From: Nitrospirota bacterium
GTDB taxonomy: Bacteria; JACPQY01
Direction of reading: 5' to 3'
Length of the DNA stretch: 44,734 nt
Assembly (NCBI GenBank): GCA_016190245.1
Contig: JACPQY010000035.1
Span: forward strand, 1-44,734
Position numbers and translations under genes: made by a program. This document shows, one piece after another, positions 14,492 through 24,100 of this stretch (the stretch's first letter is position 1; the number at the start of each line of letters is the position of its first letter). Under the pieces are notes generated by a model. It had not been told where the DNA came from, searched no databases, and worked only from the letters and a program-made list of their open reading frames with translations.

Positions 14492-15889
14492 TCAGAACTT
14501 CTTCTTGTAGATCGCGCGAACACCGTTCATTTCGACCCGCAGCGCCTCCACGAACTCCTGTGCCGTGCGGACCCGGCCCCGGGGCGAAAGGGAGCGGCAG
14601 AGCGCATCGAGGTCCGGAGAGAGCGTCCACACGCGGTTCTCCGGCCGTCCGGACACGAGGCGGAGGCGGCCTTGCACACGCTTGAGTTCGTCGTAGGCGT
14701 CGCGAAGGGCGCGCGCCTGTTCGGGCTCGAGCCAGCCGGCATGGGCCAGGGCGTCGAGCGCGGGACGCGTGGATCCCACTCGGACCTCTGGGCAGGAGTG
14801 ACCCAGGACCAACTGGCCCGCCTGAGCGATGAATTCGATGTCCACGATCCCCCCCGGTGCGTTCTTGATGTCCAGGACGTTCGGATTCCTGTGGACGTAG
14901 GCCTGCTCGATCTTGAGTTTCATGTCGTGCACCTGACGGAGGGTGTCGGCCTCGTCCCGAGGGACGTAGACGAGATTCTCAAGGGCTCGGGAGAGCCGAG
15001 CCGGCTGCTCCCAGGGGCCAACCGGTCGGGCCTTGATCAACGCTTGGCGCTCCCACAGGTCCTTCGAATCCGAGTGGTATTGCAGGAATCCCTGGTCTGA
15101 GGCCACGAGGACGCCGGCATTACCGTGCGGGCGGAGCTCGGTGTCCACCGAGTAGAGAGTCCCCTCCTCGGCCACGAGACTGAGATCGCGAACGAACGCC
15201 TGGGCAGCCCGGGTGGCGGGATACCCTTCTCCGCCGAGATGCAGGAGGACCACGTCCACGTCCGACTCATAGGTCATCTCGCGGCCGCCGAACTTCCCCA
15301 TCGCCAAGACGGAAAACCATGCCTCGGGGGCGGATCGGGCGCGTTGCATTTCCATCGCTCGATTGACAATCCCGTCCGCCAACTCGGTGAGGTCGGCCTC
15401 GCAGGCCGTCTGGTCCACCTCGCCTGCCAGATCCCGGACCAACATCGCCAGGGTCGCCTTTTGGCGGGCGATCCTCAGTTGGGAGAGCAGATCGGCGGGG
15501 TTGGGGGTAGCGGTCGACTCTGAACGGGTCCCAGATCCCTCACCCGGCCTCTCCGCCGGCGGGCGGACAGGCGGACCACCCTCCCCGCCTGTTGGCCCAA
15601 CGGCGGATTGGCGGGCAGGTCCCGCGGGCGGGAGAGGGATGAGGTGAGGGGGTGCGGCGTGACGTCCTTCCGGAGAGAAGAGCGGCGCGAGGTCCTCGAA
15701 ATGGGAGATCACGAATCTGGAGAGCGGCCACGTGAGGCCGAGGACATGGACCAACAGGTCGAGATCCTGAACCTGCCGTAGCGAGTCGGGCGCCGCGCTC
15801 CGCAGGGCCTCGTAGCTTTGGGCCGCAAGGGTCGGCCTCGGACTTGCCGCCAGGGCGGCCTTGAGGCTTCTTTTCACGCGACTCACCAT
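14492..15889 (-). CDS. Single-module GlnE-like adenylyltransferase
   Basis: 465 residues, about half of normal GlnE (about 900-1000), which has two nucleotidyltransferase modules. The N-terminus (LGLTWPLSRFVISHFEDLA) resembles the start of a GlnE protein. The catalytic motif LAMGKFGGREMTYESDVDVV lies at about residues 190-210. It is followed by LYSVDTELRPHGNAGVLVAS, WERQALIKARPVG and GGIVDIEFIAQ, all GlnE signatures, nearer to the adenylylating half. Full GlnE adenylylates and deadenylylates glutamine synthetase. One module could do only one of these, or act on another target. Residues about 80-117 are a Pro/Gly-rich insert encoded by a dispersed repeat (15537-15650). The frame runs on to a normal stop, so this is not an obvious pseudogene. 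glnA is not in view. Confidence 0.82.
   Translation of the reverse strand: MVSRVKRSLKAALAASPRPTLAAQSYEALRSAAPDSLRQVQDLDLLVHVLGLTWPLSRFVISHFEDLAPLFSPEGRHAAPPHLIPLPPAGPARQSAVGPTGGEGGPPVRPPAERPGEGSGTRSESTATPNPADLLSQLRIARQKATLAMLVRDLAGEVDQTACEADLTELADGIVNRAMEMQRARSAPEAWFSVLAMGKFGGREMTYESDVDVVLLHLGGEGYPATRAAQAFVRDLSLVAEEGTLYSVDTELRPHGNAGVLVASDQGFLQYHSDSKDLWERQALIKARPVGPWEQPARLSRALENLVYVPRDEADTLRQVHDMKLKIEQAYVHRNPNVLDIKNAPGGIVDIEFIAQAGQLVLGHSCPEVRVGSTRPALDALAHAGWLEPEQARALRDAYDELKRVQGRLRLVSGRPENRVWTLSPDLDALCRSLSPRGRVRTAQEFVEALRVEMNGVRAIYKKKF
15537..15650. repeat. Dispersed palindromic repeat inserted in frame in the GlnE-like gene
   Basis: The element begins CCCTCACC and ends GGTGAGGG. Its inner arms are CGGCCTCTCCGCC and GGCGGGAGAGGG, and it has further hairpins in the centre. 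Its 114 bases are exactly 38 codons, so the gene frame is kept. It encodes only Pro, Gly, Ala and Arg-rich sequence. A related element with the same CCCCTCACC.../...GTGAGGGG ends is at 37142-37290 inside the SBBP-type remnant. Confidence 0.65.
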
Positions 15890-15995
15890 GACGAGCCGAG
15901 CTTGGCAGGCATGTCCATGAGTTCGTGTCGGGCTACTGAGATTGCCGCGGCATCCCCGCCGGCTGACGGGGATTCGCCTCGCGATGACGCCGTGA

Positions 15996-16036
15996 TGTCA
16001 TTGCGATCCGCCGCAGGCGGAGAAGCAATCTCGACA
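15996..16036. repeat. REP-like repeat, copy 1 (TGTCATTGCGATCCGCCGCA...)
   Basis: TGTCATTGCGATCCGCCGCA, then GGCGGAGAAGCAATCTCG. CCGCC/GGCGG form a tight hairpin and ATTGC/GCAAT an outer arm. Positions 15996-16033 are identical to 17377-17414 and in the same orientation. It lies between the tRNA-Arg gene and the GlnE-like gene. Confidence 0.7.
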
Positions 16037-16079
16037 TGTTCGTGTGAACCTGTGCGCTTCGTTGGCCATTCGCGGCACA

Positions 16080-16153
16080 TGCGCCTGGAGGGACTCGAAC
16101 CCCCAACCTACGGAGCCGAAGTCCGTAGCTCTATCCAATTGAGCTACAGGCGC
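16080..16153 (-). tRNA. tRNA-Arg (anticodon UCG)
   Basis: On the minus strand the acceptor stem GCGCCTG (from 16153) pairs with CAGGCGC (ending at 16081), with discriminator A at 16080. The D-arm is GCTC...GAGC, the anticodon stem ACGGA/TCCGT encloses loop CTTCGGC with anticodon TCG, and the T-arm GGGGG/CCCTC encloses TTCGAGT. This decodes CGA/CGN arginine codons. No CCA is encoded. All stems fold fully. Confidence 0.95.
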
Positions 16154-16237
16154 AGGTGGGAGAAGCGTACCACATCGGAAGGAGGAGGGAACAGCCGCAG
16201 TCCGGCGCTCGCGGGGGCCGGACGATGGCGTCCCCTT

Positions 16238-17296
16238 TCATCGAGAGCCCCGCAAGACCCGCCGGATCCCTGCGCCGTGGCAACGGTCCGCTCCTGCCCG
16301 GCCCTGGAGGAGGTTGCAGGTGAACGCGTAGGCCGTAGTCCCGTCTCCGAAGGTGGCTGAGGAGGCCCCATCCACGCGATAGGCTGCCGACGCCCTGTCC
16401 GAACTCAACCGAACAACTCTCGGAATTCCCGAAACGGGCTCCTCCCGTTGCCCTTTGCGGAGCGGTGGATTCCAGTCCACTTCGGCATCGTCCAGCGAGG
16501 TTCCCTCCCACCTGCCGCAACCGCGCGCGATGAGCGGGCGACCGGCCGAGTCCGTGATGCGGTGCCAGAAGAGCCAAGCATCCTGCCCCAGTACCACCCA
16601 CTCGGACGATTCGGAACCGCCCTCGAGGGCGTCGGCGAAATAGGGATCCGCCGTTCCCGATTTCCGGAGGTAGAAGGCGTGGCCCTGCTCGGGTGATGCG
16701 GTCGACACCCTTGGCCACCACACCGAGGCCGGCCCCGTGAAGAGGATGGCCTCCTCGATCCCCCGCAAAGCATGGGTCCAGTGGGCCGTCACGGGGTAGG
16801 ACCTCAGAGAGCTGGGCCGCTCCCCTTCATGCCAGGCAACCTCGAGGAGCGGCCACACGGCGCCATCACCTTCGCCACGACCGGGCACGCCGGTGAGCGA
16901 GAAGCGCCCCGCTTGCTCGAGGTGCAGCCGACCATCCTGGCTGGGCGGGCCCTCCAGAACCCCCTCGATCGCCTGTTCGCTCGTGAAACCCGCCTGGTGC
17001 CACATCCGCCTGACCCCCTTCAGAGTGGGAGGGTTCAGCACGGCGCCGTCTCGCCCGACCAAGCCCACCTTCGCGTCGTACTGGATGATGGTCCCCCCGC
17101 GGAAAGGGAGAAAGGTGACCTCGAACTCCGACCAGTCGGACTGCACCTTGCGGCCGAACTGCGAGGCAACGGTGGTTGGGCCGTCCGGGGGACGGTCGAG
17201 CATCCGCAGGGCCCACGGTCGCAGCGCACCGGTGCGGGTGATCACGGCGAGCCCCGCGATGAGGGCAAAGAGACCGGCGAGGACGATCAGCCGCAT
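16238..17296 (-). CDS. Unknown membrane-anchored or secreted protein
   Basis: 352 residues. I do not recognise the family. Residues 1-20 (MRLIVLAGLFALIAGLAVIT) are a signal peptide or single N-terminal anchor. The rest has alternating beta-like stretches rich in Trp and Gly (FEVTFLPFRGGTIIQYDAKV, WVVLGQDAWLFWHRITDSAG) and no clear catalytic motif. Three cysteines occur late (GCGRW, FTCNLL, DRCHGAG), possibly disulfide-forming outside the cytoplasm. The frame has coding-like codon use and a normal start. It is between the HAMP-domain gene and tRNA-Arg on the same strand, and flanked by the two REP-like repeat copies. Confidence 0.65.
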   Translation of the reverse strand: MRLIVLAGLFALIAGLAVITRTGALRPWALRMLDRPPDGPTTVASQFGRKVQSDWSEFEVTFLPFRGGTIIQYDAKVGLVGRDGAVLNPPTLKGVRRMWHQAGFTSEQAIEGVLEGPPSQDGRLHLEQAGRFSLTGVPGRGEGDGAVWPLLEVAWHEGERPSSLRSYPVTAHWTHALRGIEEAILFTGPASVWWPRVSTASPEQGHAFYLRKSGTADPYFADALEGGSESSEWVVLGQDAWLFWHRITDSAGRPLIARGCGRWEGTSLDDAEVDWNPPLRKGQREEPVSGIPRVVRLSSDRASAAYRVDGASSATFGDGTTAYAFTCNLLQGRAGADRCHGAGIRRVLRGSR

Positions 17297-17376
17297 GTCG
17301 ATCTAGCCGCTCGTGGGGCAGGCCATGAATGAGCTTGCCTCGGTCGTCCGCTGCGGCGGACGCCCCCCCATCGCTT

Positions 17377-17414
17377 TGTCATTGCGATCCGCCGCAGGCG
17401 GAGAAGCAATCTCG
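17377..17414. repeat. REP-like repeat, copy 2
   Basis: The 38 bases are identical and in the same orientation as 15996-16033. Immediately to the left (17346-17361) is a further short palindrome, GTCCGC TGCG GCGGAC. It is in the gap between the HAMP-protein stop and the unknown gene start. The two copies bracket about 1.35 kb holding the unknown gene and tRNA-Arg. Confidence 0.7.
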
Positions 17415-17469
17415 TGGGCTGAAGTCCCTGCCCAAAATCATTCTGCACACCGCGGGGACGTATCGCCGC

Positions 17470-18078
17470 TCAGAGAGAGAACCGATCGAGCGCCTGAACG
17501 GCCTGCGCCTGCCGGGATTCGATCTCGGCCAACCGGCCGGCAATCTCATCGGGGCTCAGTCCCTTGGTGCGGAGGTCGGCCCGCAGCGCCTCGAGGTCAC
17601 CCTGCGCTTTCTTAGCCAGTTCGCGCGTCGTTCCGATCCGTCCGCCCAATCCCTGAAGCATGTCGTTGTAGAGATCGGCGAGATCCTTCAGGAAATCTCT
17701 CTCGCGGAGGCGGACGCGCACGGAGAAGTCGCCCTGTCCGACCTGCTGGGTGACCGCCTTGAGTCGGTGGACGGGGCCGGCGAACCGGTTGGACCGGACC
17801 ACGGCCACGGCACCAAGGGCGGCGAACACGGCCAGGCTGGCCGGCAGGACCCACCCATCGAGGAAGAGGAACTGGGAGGCGGCCCGCATCCGCACGTCCG
17901 CCACGCCGGCGTCATTCCACCAGGCGAGCAGGACGGGAGCGAGAAGCGAGAGGAGAAGCAGCGCCGTGTAGGCGGCGAGGTAGGTCCACACCTCCACCAC
18001 GAACGCGGCCTGGAGACTGCGTTCGACGAAGTAGTGTCGCCTCCGCCCCAACGCGGATTCGCGAGCCGGTTCAGACAT
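17470..18078 (-). CDS. Two-helix membrane protein with HAMP domain and no output domain
   Basis: 202 residues. The N-terminal cytoplasmic stretch has a basic RRRHYFVERSLQ. The first membrane helix is about residues 27-52 and the second about 73-95 (GWVLPASLAVFAALGAVAVV), separated by a short periplasmic loop. Residues 97-150 are a HAMP domain (VHRLKAVTQQVGQGDFSVRV, DFLKDLADLYNDML). Residues 150-198 form a coiled coil that stops without a kinase, cyclase or MCP signalling tip. ATG 18078 follows AAGGAGGTG, an excellent ribosome binding site. It is 79 bases after the giant Kelch lipoprotein gene on the same strand. It may pass a signal to a partner protein through its coiled coil, which is inference. 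Confidence 0.85.
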   Translation of the reverse strand: MSEPARESALGRRRHYFVERSLQAAFVVEVWTYLAAYTALLLLSLLAPVLLAWWNDAGVADVRMRAASQFLFLDGWVLPASLAVFAALGAVAVVRSNRFAGPVHRLKAVTQQVGQGDFSVRVRLRERDFLKDLADLYNDMLQGLGGRIGTTRELAKKAQGDLEALRADLRTKGLSPDEIAGRLAEIESRQAQAVQALDRFSL

Positions 18079-18157
18079 CGGACACCTCCTTCAACAAATG
18101 GGACGGCCACGGTGGCCCCGCACGGGACTCGCCTGCCCGGACAACACCAGCCGAAGG

Positions 18158-21100
18158 CTACGGCAGAGGCGGAGCGTAGGCGAGGTTCGTGGTCGCGTAG
18201 CAACAGCCCCCGACGCCGTAGATCCTTCCATTCGATTCCGCCGCGGCCCCGTGGTTGATGTCGGTGGGCATGGCCCCGAGCGTCGTCCAGGAATCCGCAC
18301 CGGGGTCATACTCTTCCACGCTCGTTAGGGCGATCGAGCAGTCGTCTCCCCCGAAGGCATAGATGCGCCCGTTCACGGCCGCCGATTGAAGTCCGCGCCT
18401 CGCGGTGGACAGCGAGGCCTTCGACGCCCACCCGTCCACGACGGGATCATACACCTGCACGGTGCCGAGGGCCGATCCCGGGCAAGCCGCTCCCTCGCCG
18501 CCTATCGCGAAAACCTTCCCGTCCAGAACCGCCACGGTGAGGAGTTGTCTCGCGGCGGGCATCGCCGTTTTGCCTGCCCACGAGTCATTGACCGGATTGT
18601 ATTCCTCCACAGCGGGCGAGTAGGAGCTTCCATCGTGTCCGCCGATCACGTAGATCTTCCCGTTCACCTCGGCCGCGCCCGTCCCCTGCCGGGCCAGACT
18701 CATGGCGGTCTTGGTGGCCCACAAATCGGTGATCGGGTCGTACTCCTCCGTCGTGCCCACCGGTCCGTAGCCGCCGAAGACGTAGATCCTTCCTCCCGCG
18801 GCCGCGGCGGAAGCCCACTGTCGGAGGGTTGGGGTACCGGCCTTGACGGCCCAAGAATTCGCGACGGAGTCGTACTCCTCGTTCGCGTTCAGACCGCCGC
18901 CACCCGCTTCGCCCCCAATCGCGTAGATCCGGCCGTTGACGGCCGCCGCGGCCAGGAGGCGGCGGCCGGTGGGCATGCCCGTCTTTGCTTCCCAGGCGTC
19001 CACCGGGACGCCAACGGCGGGGGGAATGAACTCCTCGTTCGTCGCGAGAACACTGCCGTTGTCGCCTCCGATGGCGTAGATCCTGCCGTTCACGGTCGCC
19101 GCTGCCTCCCACTCTCTTGCCGTGGGCATGTCCGCCTTGGCGGACCACGCATTCGCCACAGGGTCGTACTCCTCGTTCGTCGCAAGAGCGCTCCCGTTGG
19201 CTCCCCCGATGACGTAGACCCTGCCGTTCACGGCCGCCGCCGCGAGACTGTTTCTTGCCGTGGCCATGTCCGCCTTGGTGGACCACGTATTCGCCACGGG
19301 GTCGTACTCCTCGTTCGTCGCAAGATAGCCCAAGTTGTATCCCCCGATGGCGTAGATCCTGCCATTCACGGCCGCCGCCGCGAGATTGTTTCTTCCCGTG
19401 GTCATGTCCGCCTTGGCGGACCACGCATTCGCCACGGGGTCGTACTCCTCGTTCACCGCAAGACTGCCGCTCCCGTTCCATCCCCCGATGGCGCAAATCC
19501 TGCCGTTCACGGCCACCGCCGCGAGACTATGTCTTGCCGTGGTCATGGCCGTTTTCGTTGCCCACGTATTCGCCACGGGGTCGTACTCCTCGTTCACCGC
19601 AAGATAGCCCAAGTTGTATCCCCCGATGGCGTAGATCCTGCCATTCACGGCCGACGCCGCGAGATTGTTTCTTGCCGTGGTCATGGCCGTCTTGGTTGCC
19701 CACGTATTCGCCACGGGGTCGTACTCCTCGTTCACCGCAAGCTCGGTCCCGTTGGCTCCCCCGATGACGTAGATCCTGCCGTTCACGGCCGCCGCCGCGA
19801 GACCAAGCCTCGCCGTGGGCATGGCCGTCTTGGCGGCCCACACGTTCCCACCGGCCACGTCGCCCTTCTCGATGCCGTTGCTGTCCATGTTTCCCGCCTC
19901 GTCGCGGGCGCGGACAACGAAGTAGTAGGCCACGTTCTTCGTGAGACCCGAGCTGACGGTGTAGGACGTCGCTCCGGGCGACGTGGTATAGGTGGGGATG
20001 AAGGCCGAGCACCCGCCCGGCGTGGTCGTCTGGCAGATGTCGTACACGATGGCCGAGGGGGAGCTGACGACGTCCGTCGCGGCGGACCAGCCCAGATTGA
20101 TCGAGAGGCCGGCGGCCCCGACCCATTCCACCCCTCCGAACGTCGGCGGCGAAACGTCGAACGTGAACGTGCTGCCGGGGGATGGGGTCTCGATGTTCCC
20201 GATCTGGTCGGTCCCCTTGGATTGAATGTTGTAGGCTTCCGCATCGGCCCATGAAGGCACGTTCGTGTAGTTCCAACTTAGAGTCCCTGAGGCGAGGAGC
20301 CAAGTGACACCGGGGTTGAAGGTGGCGCCGGTCCAGTACTTGCTGTCCGAAAGGCGCTGGATGGAGATTTCGACCTGCTGGACGCCGCTGCCCGAATCGG
20401 CGCAGGCGCCCATGATGGAAGGGAGGGCGAGAACTTTGGCCCCATCCGCCGGCAAGGTCACGGACGAATACGGAGGCGTCGTATCCACGGTGACTCCGCT
20501 CGACGGCACGAAGACCGACGGGTTTCCCGCAGCGTCCACGGCCCGGACACAGTTGTAGTAGATCGAGCCGTCCAAAAGGGTCAGACTTCCGGTGTTCCGG
20601 GTCGTCACGAGTCCGACGTTCACGGTGGTGATCACGTCCCCCGCGCATCCGGTGGTCGTGCTCAGGTTGTAGTCGTAGGAGGCGAGCCCGCTGGTGGCGT
20701 CGTCGAACCCCATCCAGTTGGCGTCCATCGTGGTGGTGGAGGTCTGGTACATCAGATCCGGGCCCGTGCCGTCGTTGACCGAGCCCGTTGTGGGCGCCAC
20801 GGTGTCTTTCTTGATGTAGAAATTGTCGTCCAACTCGACCGAGTTGCCCGCATAGTCGTAGGCGATGTTGCTCACATAGTTGGTCCCCTCGCCCAACGCG
20901 CTGAAATTGACGCTCCAGTCCGTGGTGTAGCTCCCGGCGCCGATCCCACTTGCGATCGTGCTCCACGTGATCACCTCGCTGCCGGTCTTTCCGACCCCCG
21001 TCCAGACGGTGTACTGCACATAGTCCAGGTTGCTGCCACCCAAGTCGCTGAAGTCCACGTCGTAGATCGCGCTGGGGTCGGCGTTCCGCCACGTGTCGTC

Positions 21101-24100
21101 GCCGATCATGTTGTCCACCACGGCCGGGGGCGCGATGTCGTTGGTCTTGGAGGTGGCCAACGACTGGTTTCCTGCGAGATCGGTCTGGGTGACCCAGACC
21201 GTGGCGTAGACGTTGTCGGCGATGTTGAGCGCGGAGAAAGAACCGTCGCCCGCGGCGCCACCCGAGACGATGAGGGTCCCCAGGAGGGCGTCGGCCCAGA
21301 CCTTGACGGACGCATTGGCCTCGACGGCGCCCGCCGTGCCCTGAACGCTGTCCAGGGCGCCCGGGGCGTTTTGGGTCACGGTCACACTGGAAGGGTTGGG
21401 CTGGGCGGGGAAGGTCGTATCGCAGATAATCGAGTCAAACGCCACGGGAGGGGCGTTCACATTCCCGGCGGCATCCTTCACCCAGAGATACACCGTCTTT
21501 GTCCCATCCCCGACTGTGAGCGTGAATGACGTGGGCTTGGGCGTTGTCCACGATCCATCCGATTCCGTCGGCTGAGAGGACTGTGTTTCCGACAGGAGCC
21601 AGTAGGAAACCGTCCCGTCGTCCACGATCGAGGCGTCAACAGGGTTGGTGTTCGAGTAGCCGAACGTCTGAGGGGTGGGATCGGCGAGGGCGAGGGTCGG
21701 GCCGCCGGGGGCGACCGTGTCCAGGGTGATCGGAGTGCTCACGGGGCCCGCATTGACGTTCCCGGCGGCGTCCTTGAGCCACACATAGGCGGTCTTCGGG
21801 CCATCCCCACCTAAGAGCGCCAGCGTCGTCGGCTTGGGGGTGGTCCAAGCACCATCCGACTCGGTCGGCTGGCTGGATTGGGTTTCGGAGAGGATCCAAT
21901 ACGAGACCGTGCCGTCATCCACGATGGACGCGTCCACGAGGGGGTCGTTCGTGTAGGCCGCGCTCGAGCTCGTCTGGTCCGTGAGAGTGAGGGTCGGGTC
22001 GGCCGGGGGCGTGGTGTCCAGTTCGATCGCCGCGCTCACGGCCGGGCCCGAGTTCACGTTGCCGGCGGCGTCCTTGAGCCAGGCGTAGACGGTTTTGATT
22101 GCGTCGCCACCGGAAAGGGTGAACGTCGTCGGCTTTCCGGCCGCCCAGGACTCGTCCAATTCGGTGGGCTGGGTCGAATGCGACTCGGAGAGGAGCCAGT
22201 AGGACGGCGTCGCATCGTCCCCAATGGCCGCGTCCACGAGCGGATCGTTGGTGTAGCTCGTGTTGGCGCTGCTCGGGTCGGACAGGACCAGCGTCGGATC
22301 CGCCGGGGGGATCGTATCGAGCGTGGTCCCCGCCGACACGCCGGGCCCGACATTGATGTTCCCGGCAATGTCCTGAAGCCAGACGTAAACGACCTTCTCC
22401 CCGTCTCCCGAAGTGAGAGTGAATGTGGTGGGCTTGACGCCAACCCAGGCCGCGTCGAACTCTCCCGGCTCGGTGGACTGGGTTTCCGAGAGATTCCAGA
22501 GGACGGGGCTCTCATCGTCAAGGATGGACGCGTCCACCAGCACGTCGTTGGTGAAGTCCGGGCTCCCACTGGTCTGATCCGTCAGGGTCAGCGTGGGCGT
22601 GCCGGGCGGAATCGTGTCGAGGGTGATGGCGTACGAACCCGCAGGCTCCGCGCTCACGTTTCCGGCCAAGTCCTTGGCCCAGACATAGACGGTCTTGGCG
22701 CCATCGCCCGTCGAGAGGGTGGCAGATGTGGGCACCGGGTTGGTCCACGTCTCGTCGAGCTCGGAGGGCTGCGTGGACTGCGTCTCCGAGAGGATCCAAT
22801 CGGAGGCCGTCGCGTCGTCTTCGATCGCCGCAGTCACGACGGTCGAGTTCGTGTAGCTCGGGTTGGAGCTGGTCTCGTCGGCAAGCGTGACCACGGGCGG
22901 CTCGGGCGGGATGGTGTCCAGAACGATATCCACCGAGACGGCCGGGCCGGTGTTCACGTTTCCGGCCTCATCCATCAACCAGGCATAGGCGGTCTTGGTG
23001 CCGTCTCCAGACGTCAATGCAAGCACGGAGGGCGCGGAATCGCTCCACGCCGCATCGAATTCCCCCGGTGCGGTGGAATGGGTCTCGGAGAGAATCCAGT
23101 TGGAAGCAGTCCCGTCGCCCGTGATCGCGACGTCAACATTCACGTCGTTGGTGTGGGTCTCGCTCGCGCTCGACTTGTCCGTCAGCGCCAGGGTGGGATT
23201 TGCCGGCGGAATCGTGTCGAGGATGATGGAGACAATCCCGGCCGACGCGCTCACGTTCCCCGCCGAGTCCTTGGCCCATGCGTAGACCGTGTGGGTGCCC
23301 TGATTCACGCCGAGAAGATAGAAGGAGGTCGGCTTGGAGGATGTCCACGTGGAGTACCACTCAGCGGGCTGCGCGACCTGCGTTTCGGAGACGAGCCACT
23401 TCGCCGCCGTGCCGTCATCGTCGATGGCCAGGTCAACCAGCCGGTCATTGGTGTAGATCGTGCTTGCGCTCGACCTGTCGCTCACGGCCACACTGGGGGC
23501 AGAGGGCGGAACCGAATCGAGGGTGATCGAGGCCGACACGACCGGAGTCGAGTTGGGGTTGCCCGCGGCGTCCTTGACCCAAAGGTAGACCGTCTTGAGT
23601 CCGTCCTGGTCCGTGAGCTGGAACGTGGTCGGCTTCGTCGTCTTCCACGCGGGTTCGAACTCTGGGGGGGGGGAGTCGTAAGTCTGGGAGAGAAGCCAGC
23701 CGGCCGTGGCCGCCTCGGAGGTGATGGTCACGGTGACCCAGCGGCTGTTGCTGTGCGAGGCGGCGCCGCTGGTCTGGTCTTTGAGGGTCAGACTGGGACG
23801 GGCGGGTGGCGACGTGTCCAACGTGATCGTCGCAGAGTTCTTCTCGGCGTTGACGTTGCCGGCCGCGTCCTTCACCCAAATGTAGAGAGTCCTGGCGGCG
23901 TCGCCCGCTGAGAGAGTGTAAGACGTCGGGCGCACGGTCTGGAAACACGGGTCGGTTGTGGCGGGGGCCGACGTCATCTGCTCGGACAGGCACCAAACCA
24001 CGGCGGCGGAATCCTGATAGACGAGGACCGAAACGAGGGGCGAGTTCGTGAGCGTTGCGCTTCCCGACGTCATGTCCGATACGGACAGGAGAGGCACGGG

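Noticed and set aside
19140-19780. Regularly spaced near-identical repeats resembling a CRISPR array
   Set aside because: The period (~138 bp) is 46 codons, both repeat and spacer are in one open frame, and the product is a Kelch pattern. No cas gene is near.
21878-23911. Plus-strand frame of 677 codons opposite the Ig-like repeats
   Set aside because: It repeats with the same 300-bp period as the minus-strand coding units and has an Arg/Gly-rich, motif-free translation. It is a shadow of the real gene.
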